Shown here: positions 30,200-40,238 of the stretch, piece after piece
Numbering within the stretch: the stretch's first letter is position 1
How the letters are laid out: each line of letters starts with the position of its first letter
Assembly (NCBI GenBank): GCA_963576565.1
Contig: OY755045.1
Span: forward strand, 36,476,667-36,540,666
DNA from: Aspidapion aeneum
Lineage: Eukaryota; Arthropoda; Insecta; Coleoptera; Brentidae
Direction of reading: 5' to 3'
Length of the DNA stretch: 64,000 bases
Notes under the pieces: model-generated
What the model was told of the DNA's origin: nothing
What the model saw: the letters and a program-made list of their open reading frames with translations, nothing else
Databases searched by the model: none
Program-made: the position numbers and the translations under genes

Positions 30200-31800
30200 T
30201 TAATTTCGTCCGCCATCTTGGATTTTGAGAGGACAAAAGCGGGGACATAGAAACGCAAGACAAAAAAGCACGGACAAAAGTGCCCAAAACGTACAAAAAG
30301 CGTGCATTCTTTTTTATCTTTACCATACGTATTTTTGTGGTTTTCATTTTAGGACACTGTACAGAATTCTCGACTAAGCAAAACCAATAACAAAAAACCC
30401 ATTTTAATTTTTTAACATCTGTTTGGGGGGGGGGGGAATCAGGGGTTTCATTGACACAAGATTAGAATAACACCAATTTAGATCTCCAGGGGCGACCCAC
30501 AGAAAGATCGAAGTTTTTTTGTCGAAACGAGGAATGGTAAAAAAAAAATTATTTTGCCAAAAATAAAACAGTCGAAAATAGAATAGACAAAAATACATTA
30601 AAGAAAGCGTAGCTTTGTCAAATTATAAAAATGTCAAAAGTTTACAGCAGATAATAACTTAGAAAAATAATATTTTAGCAGCGAACCGTAGTTATGTCGA
30701 AACGTACGAACTTCCAATCCGTAGAAAAGTCAAAAATAAAGGAGCTATGTTGCCATATTTAGCAAAATTTCTTGACTAAGTTCATTGAACTGGCGTCTGA
30801 GTACAAAGGGGTCATTTATTAAATAGTTAAAAAAAATATTTTTTTTTTTGCAATTTAGCCTTTTACAATACTTATTTCACAGGCACATGACCGGTTAGGA
30901 TACGTTTGCATTTGGTTCGATTTGGTTCGTAGGCAGGAAAGCTAAATTGGAGAAGACTTTTTTATGATAGAGCAATAATTTGTTCAACTAAGATCTACTA
31001 TATCATGTAATAAGTACACTTGGCTAAGTAGGGTGTTTATTGCAAGTGCAATTTAAAATTGACGAGTTTATGATTCGATTTTTTATGGTTCGACCTTTTT
31101 GTGTTTCGACATAACTCCGTCTTGATGCTTTTGCGTTCCGATTATTTTCGACTATACTATTTTCAACATTTTTACTTATCGACAAAACTACGTTTTGTAT
31201 AAATTATTTTCGTTTGTTCTATTTTAGATTGTTTTATTTTTTACCAAATTACGGCTCGAATTTATTTTTCGACATTTCTATCGATCGTTGTTTGATCCAT
31301 CAAACAACATGTCTATAAAGTGCCTCTCCAGAAAAGAGGGCAGGAGAGATGAATAAAAATATATAACCTCTCCTCGTCTCCTTCCTGGGGGTTTACATTG
31401 GAGTTATCCGAATCTTTGTTAACTAGTCTCAAATGTATTCTAACCTTATCAGTGAAACTACTGATCTTTACCCCCTCTCCCTTCAGCGCTCTCTTGTCCG
31501 TACTCTCTTGTCTGCACTCATTTTCCCGCGCTTTTTTGCCCGTGCCTTCTTTTTTGCGTGCGCTATTTTGACCTACGCCCTTTTCACCAAGCGCCAAGTA
31601 TTTTATACTGAAGCCGGCTGTACTCCAAGAAGGGGATCATCGGGGACTTAAAATTGTTTTGACAAGAGCTTGGTAAGCCGGCATCAGACGAAACGGCGGC
31701 AAATAGGCGGCATTCAGGCAGATACGTGTTTAATGAAATATAAAGCAGCATTGCCCAGGATAAATCGGAGAGGAAAAACTGCTAATTTTATAGGCATTGG
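30200..31800. other. unassigned; short-period A/G-rich repeats
   Basis: 30230-30315 and, inverted, 31480-31590 carry irregular GGACAAAAAAGC/GCGGGCAAAAAAGC words that open artificial frames. 30480-31290 contains scattered GTCGAAA/TTTCGAC words about 15-20 bp apart. No gene recognised. Confidence 0.35.
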
Positions 31801-31929
31801 AAGAAATTGCATAAAACGTCAAAACCACAAAGCTCAAGTATCTTGAGCGCTTGATTCCTATGTGGTCTTGTTGAGAACCATAAGGAGCTGCAGGGATTCG
31901 CTGAATGCGCTTGGTAGCGCTAACAATAT

Positions 31930-32430
31930 GTCATAAGTATGGATACCAGGACATTCTGGGCACGAGGGAAATGAGGCCGCAGACCAAGCAGCGAGAGAAG
32001 CGGCATCTGCCGAATTTTTTGGTCCTGAACCAGCCCTGGGGAATCATAAAATGCTGCTAAATGAACCATATGAAAATGGATGGAGAATAGCTTCTAACAA
32101 TACTGGATAAATTAATATACCAAAACTAGCTCACTCTAAAGAGCTCATTAACGGACCCTGCAGAAAGGGAGCGAGGAACATCATTGGACTTACCATACAG
32201 GAGATATGCATGGTGACTGGTCTTTTTATAGGTCACTGTCATTTGAGAGTACTCATGCACAGAATGGGACCAACAGAAAAGACCGAATGTAGACTTTGTA
32301 TGGAGGATGACGAAACAGTCAAAAACGTAATGTGCGAATGTCCGGCTATTGTACGTTTACGTCAAAACACTTTCGGTAACTCTCAGATTAATTCAGAAGA
32401 TCTTAGCGCAGTGTCTCACCAAAACTGATT
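31930..32430 (+). pseudogene. LINE RNase H and C-terminal zinc-knuckle region
   Basis: One frame reads WIPGHSGHEGNEAADQAARE, the last RNase H motif (the conserved GHxxxxGNEAAD), then after a TAA reads LAHSKELINGPCRKGARNII, GLFIGHCHLRVLMHRMG and CRLCMEDDETVKNVMCECPA. This is the C-terminal layout of Jockey/R1-type LINE ORF2 proteins. The RT and endonuclease parts are absent and at least one stop interrupts it, so it is a truncated dead copy. Confidence 0.8.
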
Positions 32431-32666
32431 GCCGACCTTTTTGGAAAAATACAGTGGTCATAAACGACTCAAAAGTAAGCCAGAATAGACTCACTGGTAG
32501 TCGCAGTGGAGGGGCTGCAGGACATTATTATTAGTCCTATTAGAAAGTACTCGTATATGGTGCATGCCAGGCTTAAGAACCCTGTATAAAAAATATACGA
32601 CTTTACTGAGTGACCTTTATACCTCCGTATAGTCTCTGTAAATGATAGATGTTGGAGAGAGTCCAT

Positions 32667-32725
32667 TAAGGACACTCATCGTAAAGGCAAGCTTTATAAA
32701 GCTTGCTTGACGATGAGTGACCTTA
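32667..32725. mobile_element. 59-bp hairpin element with perfect 8-bp duplication
   Basis: Starts TAAGGACACTCATCGTAAAG and ends GACGATGAGTGACCTTA, with AAGC/GCTT in the middle. GAGTCCAT lies on both sides (32659-32666, 32726-32733). It is the longer relative of 14211-14256 and lies about 270 bp upstream of the H1-like start codon. Confidence 0.87.
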
Positions 32726-32995
32726 GAGTCCATCCCTCCGCAGCCAGCTCTCAAGACTAACAGGGTCACTAAATCGTATCAGGGCGATTTCGTACTACAT
32801 TTATATTTGCGATTTAGTGGCTCGGATGCATGCTATTCGAGTATGCTACTTGTTGCTGTTGCTCCACCAACAATCATGAAAACAAGCGATAAATTTAAAC
32901 AATTTGAGTTTGTCATATTGAAAAACTTCAAAGTTATTTCAAAGTCACACATAAAACTTTTAAATACTTCAAGTTTATAATTAATTTGAGTTAAA

Positions 32996-33574
32996 ATGGC
33001 CCCAGTTGTGCAGCGAGAAAAATCATCTTCCAGTGGTGCAACAGCTGAAATTCCAGCAAAACCAAAACCAGTGATAAAAACACCTTCTCATCCCCCAGTT
33101 GCCAAAATGGTAAATGAAGCTCTTAAGGAACTCAATAATAGTAAAGGATCTTCTGTTCAAGCTATTAAAAAGTATATTGAAGGAAAGTGGTTGGTTGACT
33201 CCACCAAGTTAAATCCCTTTGTGAAAAAATATCTTAAAACTGCTTTAGAATCGAAAGAGCTTATAAAAACTACAGGCAAAGGCGCTACAGGATCTTTTAA
33301 ACTAGTAGGAAAAACTTCAATCATTAAAACTAAAAACTTGGGTAACGTTAAAACACAAATCAAAAAAGCAACGCAGAAAAAACTATCAAAAACTCAAACA
33401 ACGACAAAACCTTTTCAAAAAAACACCTCAGGAATCAACCAGGAGAAGCAGGATTCTCAAGCCGTCCTTAAAAAAAGCAAAAAGTTCTCTCGAGCAAGTG
33501 ATCCTGGCATATCTGATAAAAATAAATCATTATCTGGACTGAATAGGAGATCGTCAAGTAGTTGCGTTGCATAA
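32996..33574 (+). CDS. linker histone H1-like protein
   Basis: The 192-residue intronless frame starts at the first ATG after an AT-rich leader. Residues 31-103 form a globular H15 domain: HPPVAKMVNEAL, SSVQAIKKYIEGKW, NPFVKKYLKTALE and TGKGATGSFKL match the three helices and final strand pair of H1/H5. Such proteins bind linker DNA at the nucleosome dyad in the nucleus. The tail is unusual: Lys/Thr/Gln-rich, without the AKKA/KPAK runs of somatic H1, ending SSSSCVA. Decayed tandem relatives follow at 33.67-34.75 kb, so a once larger cluster or an expanding variant is inferred. No poly(A) tract marks it as a retrocopy. Expression is unknown. Confidence 0.8.
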   Translation: MAPVVQREKSSSSGATAEIPAKPKPVIKTPSHPPVAKMVNEALKELNNSKGSSVQAIKKYIEGKWLVDSTKLNPFVKKYLKTALESKELIKTTGKGATGSFKLVGKTSIIKTKNLGNVKTQIKKATQKKLSKTQTTTKPFQKNTSGINQEKQDSQAVLKKSKKFSRASDPGISDKNKSLSGLNRRSSSSCVA

Positions 33575-33664
33575 TTTAATGTTGTACCTACTTGTTTTAT
33601 AGATCTATATATGATTATACTTCTTAAACAATTTCATTTTTCAAGTTTAGATATAGGTAGCAGC

Positions 33665-33985
33665 TAAAATTGTAGCAAAATCAAAGCCCAACATGAAAAC
33701 ACCGACTCAAAATCTCAAAATGGTAAATGAAGCTCTTAAGAAACTAAATAATAGTAAAGGATCTTCTATTTAAGCTATTAAAAATGATATAGAGGGAAAG
33801 TGTTTGGGTAAATCCTTTCGTAAAAAAAGTATCTTAAAACAGCTTTATAATCAAACGCGCTTATAAAAATCACAGGCAAAGGCAGTACAGGATTATTTAA
33901 GCTAGCAGCAAAAAATTCAATTACTAAAACTAAGAACTTGGGTAACGCTAAAATAAAAAAATCAAAAAAGCAACAGAAAAAACAA
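33665..33985 (+). pseudogene. decayed H1-like copy 2
   Basis: Bases matching the H1-like globular domain (AAAATGGTAAATGAAGCTCT, GTAAAGGATCTTCT, CTTATAAAAATCACAGGCAA) are interrupted by TAA in place of CAA before GCTATTAAAA, by small deletions and by frame changes. The N-terminus is shortened. Confidence 0.8.
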
Positions 33986-34440
33986 CTCAAACAACGACAA
34001 AACCTCTTCATCCTCCAGTTGTCAAATTGATAAATGAAGCTCTTAAATAACTCAATAATAATAAAGGATTTTCTGTTTAAGCTATTAAAAAGTATATTGA
34101 AGGAAAGTGGTTAGTTGAATCCATTTGTGAAAAAATTTATTAAAACAGCTTTAGAATCGAAAGAGCTTATAAAAACCACAGGCAAGGGGGCTGCTGTATC
34201 ATTTAAACTAGCAGCAAAATCTTCAATCATTAAAACTAAAAACTTGGGTAATGCTAAAACACAAATAAAAAAAGCAACACAGAAAAAACATTAGGAATTA
34301 ACAAGGAGAAGCAGGATTCTCCAGGCGTCCTTGAAAGAAGCAAAAAGGTCTCTCGAGCAAGTGACCCTGGCATATCTAATAAGAAGAAATCATTATCTGA
34401 ACTAAATAAAAGGTCTTCCAGCAGCTGCATTGCATAGTTT
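33986..34440 (+). pseudogene. decayed H1-like copy 3
   Basis: Follows copy 2 directly, from CCTCTTCATCCTCCAGTTGT to an AGCAGCTGCATTGCATAG end that matches the terminus of the intact gene. Stops occur at several sites, including the same CAA-to-TAA change as copy 2, so that lesion predates their separation. The C-terminal tail is well preserved. Confidence 0.8.
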
Positions 34441-34499
34441 AATTTTATACTTAACTAGATATTTTGAAACACTTTATTTGATTATATACTTATTAGACA

Positions 34500-34760
34500 T
34501 TATTTTTGAAGTTTTATTCTAGCAAAAACAAAGACCAACATTTAACACCTAGGCACCAGTTGGCAAAATGGTAAATGAAACGCTTAAGGAACTAAAGAAC
34601 AACAAAGGACTTTTTGTTCAAGCTATTAAAAAGTATATTAAAGGAAAGTGGTTTGTTGACACAAGTTAAATCCCTTCGTGCAAAAATATGGTAAAACAAC
34701 TTTAGAATCCAAAGTGCTTATAAACATCACAGGTTCCACAATTTCTGGCAGAATCGAAGG
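34500..34760 (+). pseudogene. decayed H1-like copy 4, cut by a hAT-type end
   Basis: CAGTTGGCAAAATGGTAAAT, AAGCTATTAAAAAGTATATT and GAATCCAAAGTGCTTATAAA match the globular domain with a small deletion that breaks the frame. Homology ends at about 34760 where CAGTGGCGCATATAGG begins. Confidence 0.75.
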
Positions 34761-34912
34761 CAGTGGCGCATATAGGAAAAAGTTTTGGGGTATGCCCGAG
34801 ACAGTTTGGGGGAGGGGGGGGGTGAGACCCCATGAGGCCGTATTTTATGCTATTTCATGTTTGTATTCATGCAATATGTGGAAAATATCTAAAATATCCA
34901 TGACGGATTTGA
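34761..34912. mobile_element. CAGTGGCG-type hAT MITE, right-truncated
   Basis: Inverted relative to 46493-46680: CAGTGGCGCATATAGG, CCCGAGACAG, GAGACCCCATGAGGCCGTAT, TATGCTATTTCATGTTTGTA and GTGGAAAATATC. The other terminus is missing where the next element starts. Confidence 0.65.
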
Positions 34913-35383
34913 TACCTTCCTAGCTAGTCTATTAGCACACTTCAAGTGTAGCCATGATATATCAGTCTTGAAAATAGTTTTTTGTAAATATCTCAGAAAC
35001 TAAAGCTCTTTCGAAGTTTTTAGTTATAACACAAATTATTAAACAAAATGCAGTCTACTATATTCCGAAAAACGCATATTGATATGACGCTCCCTTAAAA
35101 AGTTTCTCGTTTTTTAAATTAATTAATTGTCAAAAAACAAATGGATTTTGACCAAAATCTAATCAGCTCGTAAGAGTGTCGAACACTATATTCCCTGAAA
35201 ATTTTATAAAAATCGGTTTAGCGGTTTAGGAGCTATCGAGTTACAGACAGAAATAATATATATACACACAAACACATAGAGAGAGATATCACGACGATAT
35301 TGCTAAGATAGTTCAACGGCGTTGTCTCAAAAAAAAATTAAATAATACCTTCTCTAGCCGTTGCTACGCGGGCTAGGAAGGTA
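34913..35383. mobile_element. TACCTTCCTAGC-ended element, complete copy
   Basis: Starts TACCTTCCTAGC and ends GCTAGGAAGGTA, a 12-bp perfect inverted pair. The right half contains ATCGGTTTAGCGGTTTAGGA, GAGTTACAGACAG and ATCACGACGATATTGCTA, shared with 2376-2812 and 55045-55288. No target duplication was resolved and no frame is present. Confidence 0.65.
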
Positions 35384-36155
35384 ACTGATCGAAAGAAAGG
35401 ACATAAAATATAATAGGATAATTTTTGACATTATTTGACCGGTTCTTTGTTTGAATACTCTAAATCTTAAAATAAGCACTCTATATATACGTGTGCAGAT
35501 ATATATAAATTATTGCACTGTACAGGGTGTCCCAAATTAGGCACTTTTAGGGGATTGAAGGAACTTCCAGGGGAGACAGAGAAAAACTGACCACGCATTG
35601 CGAGGCTCAAATTTCAAGAGAAGACTTATAGTGAAAACCGCATTTTGAAATATCGTCTCGTCTTTGAGCTACGGGGGCTTTTTGAAAAGTCTGCATTATG
35701 GAAGGGGGTCTATAACTTCGTTGTTAGTGGAAATTTTGATTTAGAGTAAATTGCAATTTTATAGACTTTGTCACGAGGAATTCACCCGCTAAATTAAATT
35801 TTAACTGTCACTTTTATTTTTTAAGATATGACATAAAGTTGCATTTTTTCTTATGGAATGGCGTATATTTTAATTAATTTTCGAATTCGTCATTGAATTT
35901 TTTTCAAAATGATGTATAATGTGTCATAGTTTTATTGAGCGGTTTCGGAGATAATTAAAGTTTTTTATTTTTGTCTAGTATTGTGGTCAAATCTTACTTC
36001 AATGCTCCTATAGTTTTGTTGTCTGATACTATGCAAATCAAGTTGGTCTTGCGTCTTGGCGTTTTGCCATTGTTTTCAATTGTTTAAACAATTTGACATT
36101 ACGCTTTGATATGAAATTATTTTGCACAAAAGCGTTTTTAATTTTATTTTGAAAT

Positions 36156-36243
36156 ATGTATCAAAACGATGAAAAGTATGACATGTTAAAATGTTACTGG
36201 GAAAGTAATGATAATCGACAGGGCGCTAGAAACTTATATCTTC
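36156..36243 (+). pseudogene. mariner-like transposase, N-terminal piece before the insertion
   Basis: MYQNDEKYDMLKCYWESNDN then ARNLYL: the start of a first helix-turn-helix of the DUF4817 kind found in insect Tc1/mariner-like transposases. The frame is interrupted at 36243 by a hAT-like element and resumes at 39653-39660 (the duplicated target) with LQRYRERRQPY. Confidence 0.7.
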
Positions 36244-36789
36244 TAGGGTCACTGCATCCTGGAAGCCTGGCGTCTCCAGGGGTAGCGACACTAAACATAA
36301 CCTCATTTACGAAAAACGCAAATCTGACACTGTCAGGAGCGTAGCTTTTTTATGTTCAAAAAATTTTTATTTTTTATGTTTAATAAATTTGACTGTCCAA
36401 ATAAACAAACCATTAAAATAATGCTTTTTCAGATTGTCGACTATAAAAACTTATGATTTCAATATTTATTAGGACCCTGTGTTAGTACCCACACAGCGCA
36501 GGAAACCAAAAATATAATTTGCAAGTTTTATATGTATTCTAAAATATAGAAAACTATTATGTTGATGGGTTTTGTATCATTTAATACATTTCTTTATGCT
36601 CTCTAGGGAATAAAAGTGTACATTTAATTCCTTTTTTCATGGGCTAAAGTAGTATTTTTTATCCCCAGTGATTAAAAGTAATTTCTTTAAAACTATAAAT
36701 GCAAAATATAGGTTTTTGCAATATTTTATTTTATCATAATACAAAAAACAAAAAGGAATCAAGATATATTCACATAACGATTATTTTGT

Positions 36790-37100
36790 TGCTTCCAGCT
36801 TGCCGTAAGCTTACTGTACTTTGCTGATGACTTGGTTCGTTTCGATTGTTATTGTGTCCTTAGGCATAGAATATTGCTTCCATATAAACGAAGTATTTAA
36901 CTTAATAGACTTCTCCAGGATGTAAACCAGGAATACCTTTTCGGTGAAATTTTCGAAATTCTGTTTCATGGATCATTTTCGGTACTGAAAGCTGCTTGCT
37001 TTGGTGGCCTCTTCAATGACCATCTCAAAGTAGGAATAGGCTTTATTATTTGGCCCCTTGTTTGTTCCATTTTCGAGAAATGTAATTCGAAGTTTTTCTC
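36790..37100 (-). pseudogene. possible captured gene fragment
   Basis: On the minus strand a frame reads NGTNKGPNNKAYSYFEMVIE, EATKASSFQYRK, then after one stop NFENFTEKVFLVYILEKSIK and FIWKQYSMPKDTITIETNQV. The charged, helix-like composition and near-continuity are unlike the surrounding AT-rich DNA. I do not recognise the family. It may be an exon carried by the hAT-like element, an old transposase piece, or chance. Confidence 0.3.
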
Positions 37101-37489
37101 GACTAAATTTATTTAATTTGTTATGAAATAAATATTATTTTTTTCCCATTTTTTCTATGTTTGTTAGCGTCTGACTGACTTTTGTTTAATGTAATGCCAT
37201 GACAACTATCACTTCCCACTGTTTTATTATATACGATTATTATTTTATTATATGATATGCTCAAACTACAGTACGGTAAGTGGTTTAATACCTATTTATT
37301 TATTTTATGATTATTATTATTTTTGGTATATAAAAATAAACCTTAGCATTAAAGTCCCTTTTAGTCATTTAGCAAATTATAGCCCTCCTTCCGGTCGGGC
37401 ATGAAAAGTCCCTCCGTGGGATTAAAAGTAAACACAGGTTTATAATATACCTACTATTATTTTATTAGTGCTCACAAAACAGGAGGCGG

Positions 37490-37645
37490 CGAAGAAAACT
37501 TCGAAAGTATAAAAAGTCAAAAATACAAAAGTTCGAAAGTACAAGAGGTCGAAAATACCAAAGTTCGAAAGTACAAAAGATCGAAAATACAAAAGGTCGA
37601 AAAACAAAAGAGTGAAAAACAAAAGATTGAAAGTAGCTACATTGA
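37490..37645. repeat. minisatellite, ~16-bp unit (GTCGAAAATACAAAAG)
   Basis: About nine imperfect copies of a GTTCGAAAGTACAAAA/GTCGAAAATACAAAAG unit. It creates the FDLLYFRTF-like minus frames, which are not genes. Confidence 0.8.
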
Positions 37646-37754
37646 AATGATTGCAAAACAAAATAGAAGTAAGACATCTAATAAAAACTAAAGGTCTAAG
37701 AATTTTTATTTACCATCTCTGGGTATTTCTTTGGGTAGCAACACGACGGGTCGC

Positions 37755-39130
37755 AGAAGTTTGTTTGAAAACATTTCCTTCGAACGGAAATTTATATGAA
37801 AACAGTTTCTTCTAATGGAAATTTGTTTGAAATCATTTTTTTCAAACGGATATTTGTTCTAAAACCATTTCTTCGAACGGAAATTCGTTCGAAAAAATTT
37901 TCTTCCTTCGAAAATTTGTTCGAAAATAGTTCCTTCGAAAATAGTTCCTTCAAATGGAAATTTGTTCCAAAACATTATTTTCGAATGAAAATTTGTTCGA
38001 AAACATTTTTTTCGAATGGAAATTTGTTCGAAAACCATTTCTTCGTACAAAAATGTATTCGAAAAAATTTTCGTCCTTCGGAAATTATTTCGGAAACAGT
38101 TTCTTAAAATAGAAATTTGTTCGAAAACATTTTTGTCAAGCGGAAATTTCTTCAAAAACCATTTCTTTGAACGGAAATTTGTTTTCGAACGGAAATTTGT
38201 TCGTAAGTAATAGTTGTCTGAAAACATTTTCTTTAAATGGAAATTTGTTCGAAAACATTTTTTTCAAACGGAAATTTGTTCGAAAACCATTTCTTTAAAC
38301 GGAAATTTGTTTTCAAACGGAAATTTGTTCGTAAGCAATAGTTGTTCAAAAACAGTTTCTTCAAATGGAAATTCCTTCGAAAACATTTTTTCAAACGGAA
38401 ATTTGTTCGAAAACCATTTCTTTGAACGGAAATTTGTTTTCGAACGGAAATTTGTTTGTAAGTAGTAGTTGTTCGAAATTTCTTCGAATAGAAAACATTT
38501 TCTTCGAAAGCAAGCTTTTCAGAAGAAGAAGCTCTAGACCTGGACTGCCAAACCTAACACAATTCATATATTTTGACTAAGGCAGGGTCTTTCTAACATA
38601 TTTTTTCAAAAAAAACCATGACTTTTTCCCGGGATCGTAAAGTGTCTAAAAATTTGTCTACTTTCCTCCTTTTGGAAGTTCGAAATTGGTCTTTTCCTTC
38701 AATTAATCGCAAACGTATCCGAACCGGTCCAGATACCCCCTGATGGACTCGATTGAGAAAGGTTAGAGTAACACCGATTTCAACCTTCCAAAATGAGAAC
38801 CGGAAAGCTAATTTAGGGAAGTCATTTTTCGAAAATAGGTTTTGGTTGGTTCGGTTTGGTTTCACACCCTCTTGGATCCCGGGAAAGAAGTCAGGGAAGT
38901 TTTTGTTTCCAAAAATTGTTAGAAAAAGACCCCATTAGTCGAACTATATGAGCTGTGTTAAGTTTGGCAAGCAAGGTCTAAATTTTTTTTTCGAAAAATG
39001 GTTTTTAAAGAAATGTTTTTGAAGAAATTTCCATTTGACGAAAATATGTTCGAACAAATTTCTGTTTAAAGAAAATATTTTCTAACAAATTTCCGTTCGA
39101 AGAAAATCATTTTCGAAGTGAATGCTTTCG
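37755..39130. mobile_element. foldback element with 31-bp tandem repeats
   Basis: The left arm (37755-38530) is a tandem array with a 31-bp period, typical words being CGAACGGAAATTTGTTCG and AAAACATTTTCTT. The right arm (38985-39130) has the inverted form. Just inside, CTAGACCTGGACTGCCAAAC...GACTAA (38533-38580) is inverted at 38937-38985. The loop is the MITE 38584-38936. Long TIRs made of 31-bp tandem repeats are also described for Drosophila FB elements; relationship is inference. Confidence 0.7.
38584..38936. mobile_element. MITE in the foldback loop
   Basis: GGGTCTTTCTAACATATTTT and, inverted, GGGTCTTTTTCTAACAATTT form ~55-bp TIRs that also include TTCCCGGGATC. Its borders coincide with the centre of the larger palindrome, so it either inserted there or is the element core. 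Confidence 0.65.
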
Positions 39131-39652
39131 AACAATAGAAAGAAATGTACAAGCCGAATCTTACTAAAATTCGAACTGTATTTGGGCATTTTTTGTCTTT
39201 TCATAAAATGTAAAAATCCAGATAGAATAGGACTAAAGAAAAACACAAAACCTAAAAACACCCAAAAAATGGGAAAAAACTTGGAAAATAAACTAAACAG
39301 TGCAAAAAATAGCGTGAAAACCTTGCGATTAAAGTTTTATTTTGTCCCTTGATATATTATATAGTATTAATAAACATTTAACATAGAAATGTATTTTTGT
39401 CTTTTTTGTTTATTTATTACGTATTATTTTTATACAAAAAACACAAATAATATTTACAAGAAAATGATTTTTAACAATAAATATACTTACAATAAATATT
39501 CATAACCCAAGAACTCAAGGAACATATTTTTTATTTCTTAAGCTGTATAAAGACGAGTTCTTTTTAAGTTTTATTAAAACATTTTTTTTTCCTCAGACTG
39601 TATAAAAATGAGTATTTTGGAGACGCCAGGCTTCCAGGATCCAGTGACCCTA

Positions 39653-39965
39653 ATATCTTCAAAGGTATCGCGAACGAAGACAACCGTATATGGATATATT
39701 TCCAAAGTTAAAAAGGAACCTTGTTCAGTATGGCTCTTTTTCAAAACGGCGCGCGGCGGGCCAAAATATATGACGTTAGGAGGGACCGTTAGTTAGAGGA
39801 GATAGGCATTATTGGTGAGTTAGAACAAAATAATTCGCGATCATTGAGAAAATTAGAAGCTGCCCCAGGCATACCGAGAACTTCAATCCACCGAACACTT
39901 AAACGGAATAATTATAAGCTTTGAGGGCCGTCAGCTGAATTATAATTTTTCCAAACCAGGCTTAC
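39653..39965 (+). pseudogene. mariner-like transposase, continuation after the insertion
   Basis: After the duplicated target ATATCTTC the frame reads RYRERRQPYMDIFPKLKRNL, VQYGSFSKRRAAGQ, then in another frame IGELEQNNSRSLRKLEA and TSIHRTLKRNNYKL, the second helix-turn-helix. Stops and a frameshift are present. The DDE/D catalytic part is absent: the right TIR arm and a 120-bp duplication follow. Confidence 0.7.
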
Positions 39966-39998
39966 TATATTTTTGACTGTTATCATATCATCATATCA

Positions 39999-40238
39999 TA
40001 AAAATACTGGAGTGCCTTGACCTGCCTCAGCAGGAAATCATATCGCACTAGAAATAAGTGAAAAAGCTGAATATCTCCTAAACCGCACAATCAAACTATG
40101 ACATATGATACAAAATAATAAAAATACTGGAGTGCCTTGACCTGCTTCAGCAGGAAATCATAGCGCACTAGAAATAAGTGAAAAAGCTGAATATCTCCTA
40201 AACCGCACAATCAAACTATGACATATGATACATTATTT
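39999..40238. repeat. tandem duplication with exact 120-bp period
   Basis: AAAATACTGGAGTGCCTTGA starts at 40001 and again at 40121. Over most of the unit only two or three bases differ, so it is recent. Confidence 0.9.

Larger units (their letters stand above)
36244..39652. mobile_element. 3.4-kb hAT-like element, target duplication ATATCTTC
   Basis: TAGGGTCACTGCATCCTGGA at the left and TAGGGTCACTGGATCCTGGA read inward from the right are inverted over ~37 bp. ATATCTTC flanks both sides (36236-36243, 39653-39660). No hAT transposase frame was seen; the interior holds a possible gene fragment (36790-37100), short repeats and a foldback. It is therefore a non-autonomous composite. Confidence 0.82.

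Noticed and set aside
32717..32980. 87-residue frame before the H1-like gene
   Set aside because: No domain, overlaps the 59-bp hairpin flank, and is more likely leader or promoter sequence.
37755..38530. CRISPR array
   Set aside because: The 31-bp units are contiguous without unique spacers, and the genome is eukaryotic.
37796..38580. Frames encoding NGNLFENHFFERKFV-like repeats
   Set aside because: A 31-bp period cycles through all three frames in a low-stop sequence; they are by-products of the foldback array.
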